Shown here: positions 39,227 through 40,465 of the stretch, piece by piece | Layout of the letters: every line of letters begins with the position of its first letter | Numbering within the stretch: position 1 is the first letter of the stretch | NCBI GenBank assembly: GCA_964389025.1 | Contig: CAYMCQ010000032.1 | Coordinates: 1-40,465 of the forward strand | Direction of reading: 5' to 3' | From: CAYMCQ01 sp964389025 | Lineage (GTDB): Bacteria; Verrucomicrobiota; Verrucomicrobiia; Limisphaerales; CAYMCQ01 | DNA length: 40,465 nucleotides | Translations under genes and position numbers: made by a program | Notes under the pieces: generated by a model | Told to the model about the DNA's origin: nothing | Seen by the model: the letters and a program-made list of their open reading frames with translations, nothing else | Databases searched by the model: none

Positions 39227-40033
39227 ATGACTTCTCGACATTATCCAGTCAGCAAGAATTCGCGTGCATTTACTCTCATCGAACTTCTTGTCGTCATCGC
39301 CATCATCGCAATCCTTGCCGGGCTGTTGCTGCCCGCGCTGGCGAAGGCGAAGGACAAGGCCAAGGCGATTTCATGTTTGAACAACATGAAACAATGGGCG
39401 CTGGGATTCAGAATGTATGCGGAAGACTACAACGACAATGTCCCCGAAGAGGGCAACACCGTGTTGCCTATCACCGATGTCGCCAGCGGCAACGCGACCG
39501 AAGCATGGTATAACAGCGTTCCGGTTTTTCTTGGCCAGAAAAAATTGACGGAGCTTTACCAGGGAACTCCGACCGCCCCTCCATTGCCGGAAACGCGTTC
39601 CATTTTTTCCGACCCCGGTTGTCCGCAGCCAAACAATCCCACGGCACCTTACGCCAACCCGCCGAACATCAGCCGCGCATTTTTTATGTATGGAGAAAAT
39701 GGACGGGTTTGCGTCAACAGGAGCGCCCGTCTTGCTGGCGCCGCCCAGACCAAATTCTCTGGAATCCCAAAATCAAGTGATACCATCCTGATGGCCGAGG
39801 TTGATCCGAATTCTCAATACAACACCGGCCCCGCGCAGTCGAACGTGACGGGACAATATGCGGTTGGCCGGCATTCCGGCGGCAAGCGGGGAAACATGGC
39901 CATGTGCGATGGAAGCGCGCGTTCCGGCAGAACAAATGATTTTATCAGAACTGTGAGCGAATCAAATTCGGCATCAAAAGAATGGGAACGTGAAAGGGCA
40001 TTCTACTGGTATCCAACGTCCACGACACCATGA
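39227..40033 (+). CDS. Type II secretion pseudopilin-like protein (prepilin leader, DUF1559-like)
   Basis: A 268-residue protein with a classic prepilin leader: after the basic SKNSRA comes FTLIELLVVIAIIAILAGLL, then LPALAKAKDKAKAISCLNNM. The peptidase would cut before F, and the helix would assemble into a pseudopilus. The C-terminal globular part has SDTILMAEVDP and the terminal GGKRGNMAMCDGSARSG, matching the many verrucomicrobial and planctomycetal pseudopilins that end in a H-x-G-x-x-N-x-x-x-x-D-G-S motif. The ATG at 39227 gives the usual short leader; a GTG at 39188 would add 13 residues. Confidence 0.9.
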   Translation: MTSRHYPVSKNSRAFTLIELLVVIAIIAILAGLLLPALAKAKDKAKAISCLNNMKQWALGFRMYAEDYNDNVPEEGNTVLPITDVASGNATEAWYNSVPVFLGQKKLTELYQGTPTAPPLPETRSIFSDPGCPQPNNPTAPYANPPNISRAFFMYGENGRVCVNRSARLAGAAQTKFSGIPKSSDTILMAEVDPNSQYNTGPAQSNVTGQYAVGRHSGGKRGNMAMCDGSARSGRTNDFIRTVSESNSASKEWERERAFYWYPTSTTP

Positions 40034-40107
40034 TCAAGTTGCCGATCCACATCAGCAAAAATTTTTGACACTGAAACGAGCGAGACAAAACCACATCCAA
40101 TCCTCCC

Positions 40108-40465
40108 ATGAAAAAAATCACCCTCACCCTTTGCCTCTTATCCGCCACGGCAGCCATCACGCAGGCTGAAATTGTCTTGAGCGACACCTTTACCTACCCG
40201 GACGGGCCTGTCGTGGACGCTGCCGGTTCGCCGTGGATTGCTCATAGTGGCACCACTCCAGTAAATGTTTCGGGCAATGCGATTGTAGTTGCGAGTTTTA
40301 ATTCCCAGGACATCAACGCTTCGTTGCAGGGCGGGCCTTACACCACGAACAGCTCCACGGTTTTATACAGCAGCTTCCAAGTGACGTTCACGGCGCTTCC
40401 CACCGTTGCTTTTGGTGTCCCGGGAGGTTACTTCGCGCACTTCAAGGACAACAATGAGGGTGCTG
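40108..40465 (+). CDS. Secreted protein, N-terminal part (partial)
   Basis: The gene runs off the window after 119 codons. It begins MKKITLTLCLLSATAAITQA, a signal peptide, then EIVLSDTFTYPDGPVVDAAG followed by SPWIAHSGTTPVNVSG, the beginning of a beta-rich module often found at the start of verrucomicrobial PEP-CTERM or adhesin-like secreted proteins. No catalytic motif is visible. It follows the pseudopilin by 74 bases on the same strand; cotranscription is possible, and secretion through the pilus-like system is only a guess. Confidence 0.75.
   Translation, partial: MKKITLTLCLLSATAAITQAEIVLSDTFTYPDGPVVDAAGSPWIAHSGTTPVNVSGNAIVVASFNSQDINASLQGGPYTTNSSTVLYSSFQVTFTALPTVAFGVPGGYFAHFKDNNEGA

Noticed and set aside
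1..40465. CRISPR array, transposase or phage genes
   Set aside because: Repeats are palindromic and dispersed without regular spacing, and no transposase, integrase or Cas motifs were seen.

Overview
The window most likely comes from a member of the Verrucomicrobiota, probably the Pedosphaerales/Limisphaerales side. This is inferred from three things: the prepilin leader (FTLIELLVVIAIIAILAG followed by LLLPALAKAK), a spherulin-4-type secreted protein with a verrucomicrobial C-terminal domain, and a genome crowded with short palindromic interspersed repeats that translate to recurring peptides such as ARAPRAV, GWKPAL, QDACPT and GGTPVPP. I saw no rRNA, tRNA, CRISPR array or insertion-sequence transposase.

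Layout. 1-2.2 kb: the 3' end of pyrH, a phosphoribosyltransferase, a GNAT acetyltransferase and an Smr-domain protein. 2.2-3.5 kb: a GspF/PilC-type secretion protein. 3.5-8.4 kb: a defence/stability island. It holds a hicBA toxin-antitoxin pair lying between two nearly identical 81-bp direct repeats, decayed DpnI-like winged-helix fragments, a divergent XRE regulator, a FokI-like double adenine methyltransferase translationally coupled to a PD-(D/E)XK endonuclease, and a DUF433 protein. 8.5-19.5 kb: a divergent electron-transfer locus. One arm has a tetraheme cytochrome, a large outer-membrane barrel and a 10-heme cytochrome with a C-terminal LVIVD propeller. The other arm has a membrane-anchored FAD/2Fe-2S reductase and a fusion of cyclic-nucleotide-binding domains with a poly-4Fe-4S ferredoxin. 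20-24.8 kb: an ADP-ribosylglycohydrolase behind a C10 tract, a gene remnant, a tail-specific protease and a spherulin-like protein. 24.8-31.4 kb: pyrG and two secreted amidohydrolase-family genes, one of them a two-module fusion. 31.7-37.6 kb: a small lipoprotein, then a same-strand set of thioesterase, glycosyltransferase, halogenase-like FAD oxidoreductase, chorismate-lyase-like protein and HemN-like radical SAM protein. 37.8-40.5 kb: a PQQ-type propeller protein, a pseudopilin and the start of a secreted protein.

The most unusual theme is the behaviour of the palindromic repeats. Several lie in frame inside conserved enzymes (radical SAM, amidohydrolase, FAD oxidoreductase, glycosyltransferase, PQQ propeller, multiheme cytochrome). 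Several form or directly abut the N-terminus or signal peptide of secreted proteins. Others almost exactly fill the gap between convergent stop codons, where they could act as two-way terminators. The second theme is the electron locus, which could carry electrons from cytoplasmic NAD(P)H to the cell exterior; this is inferred from domain content only.
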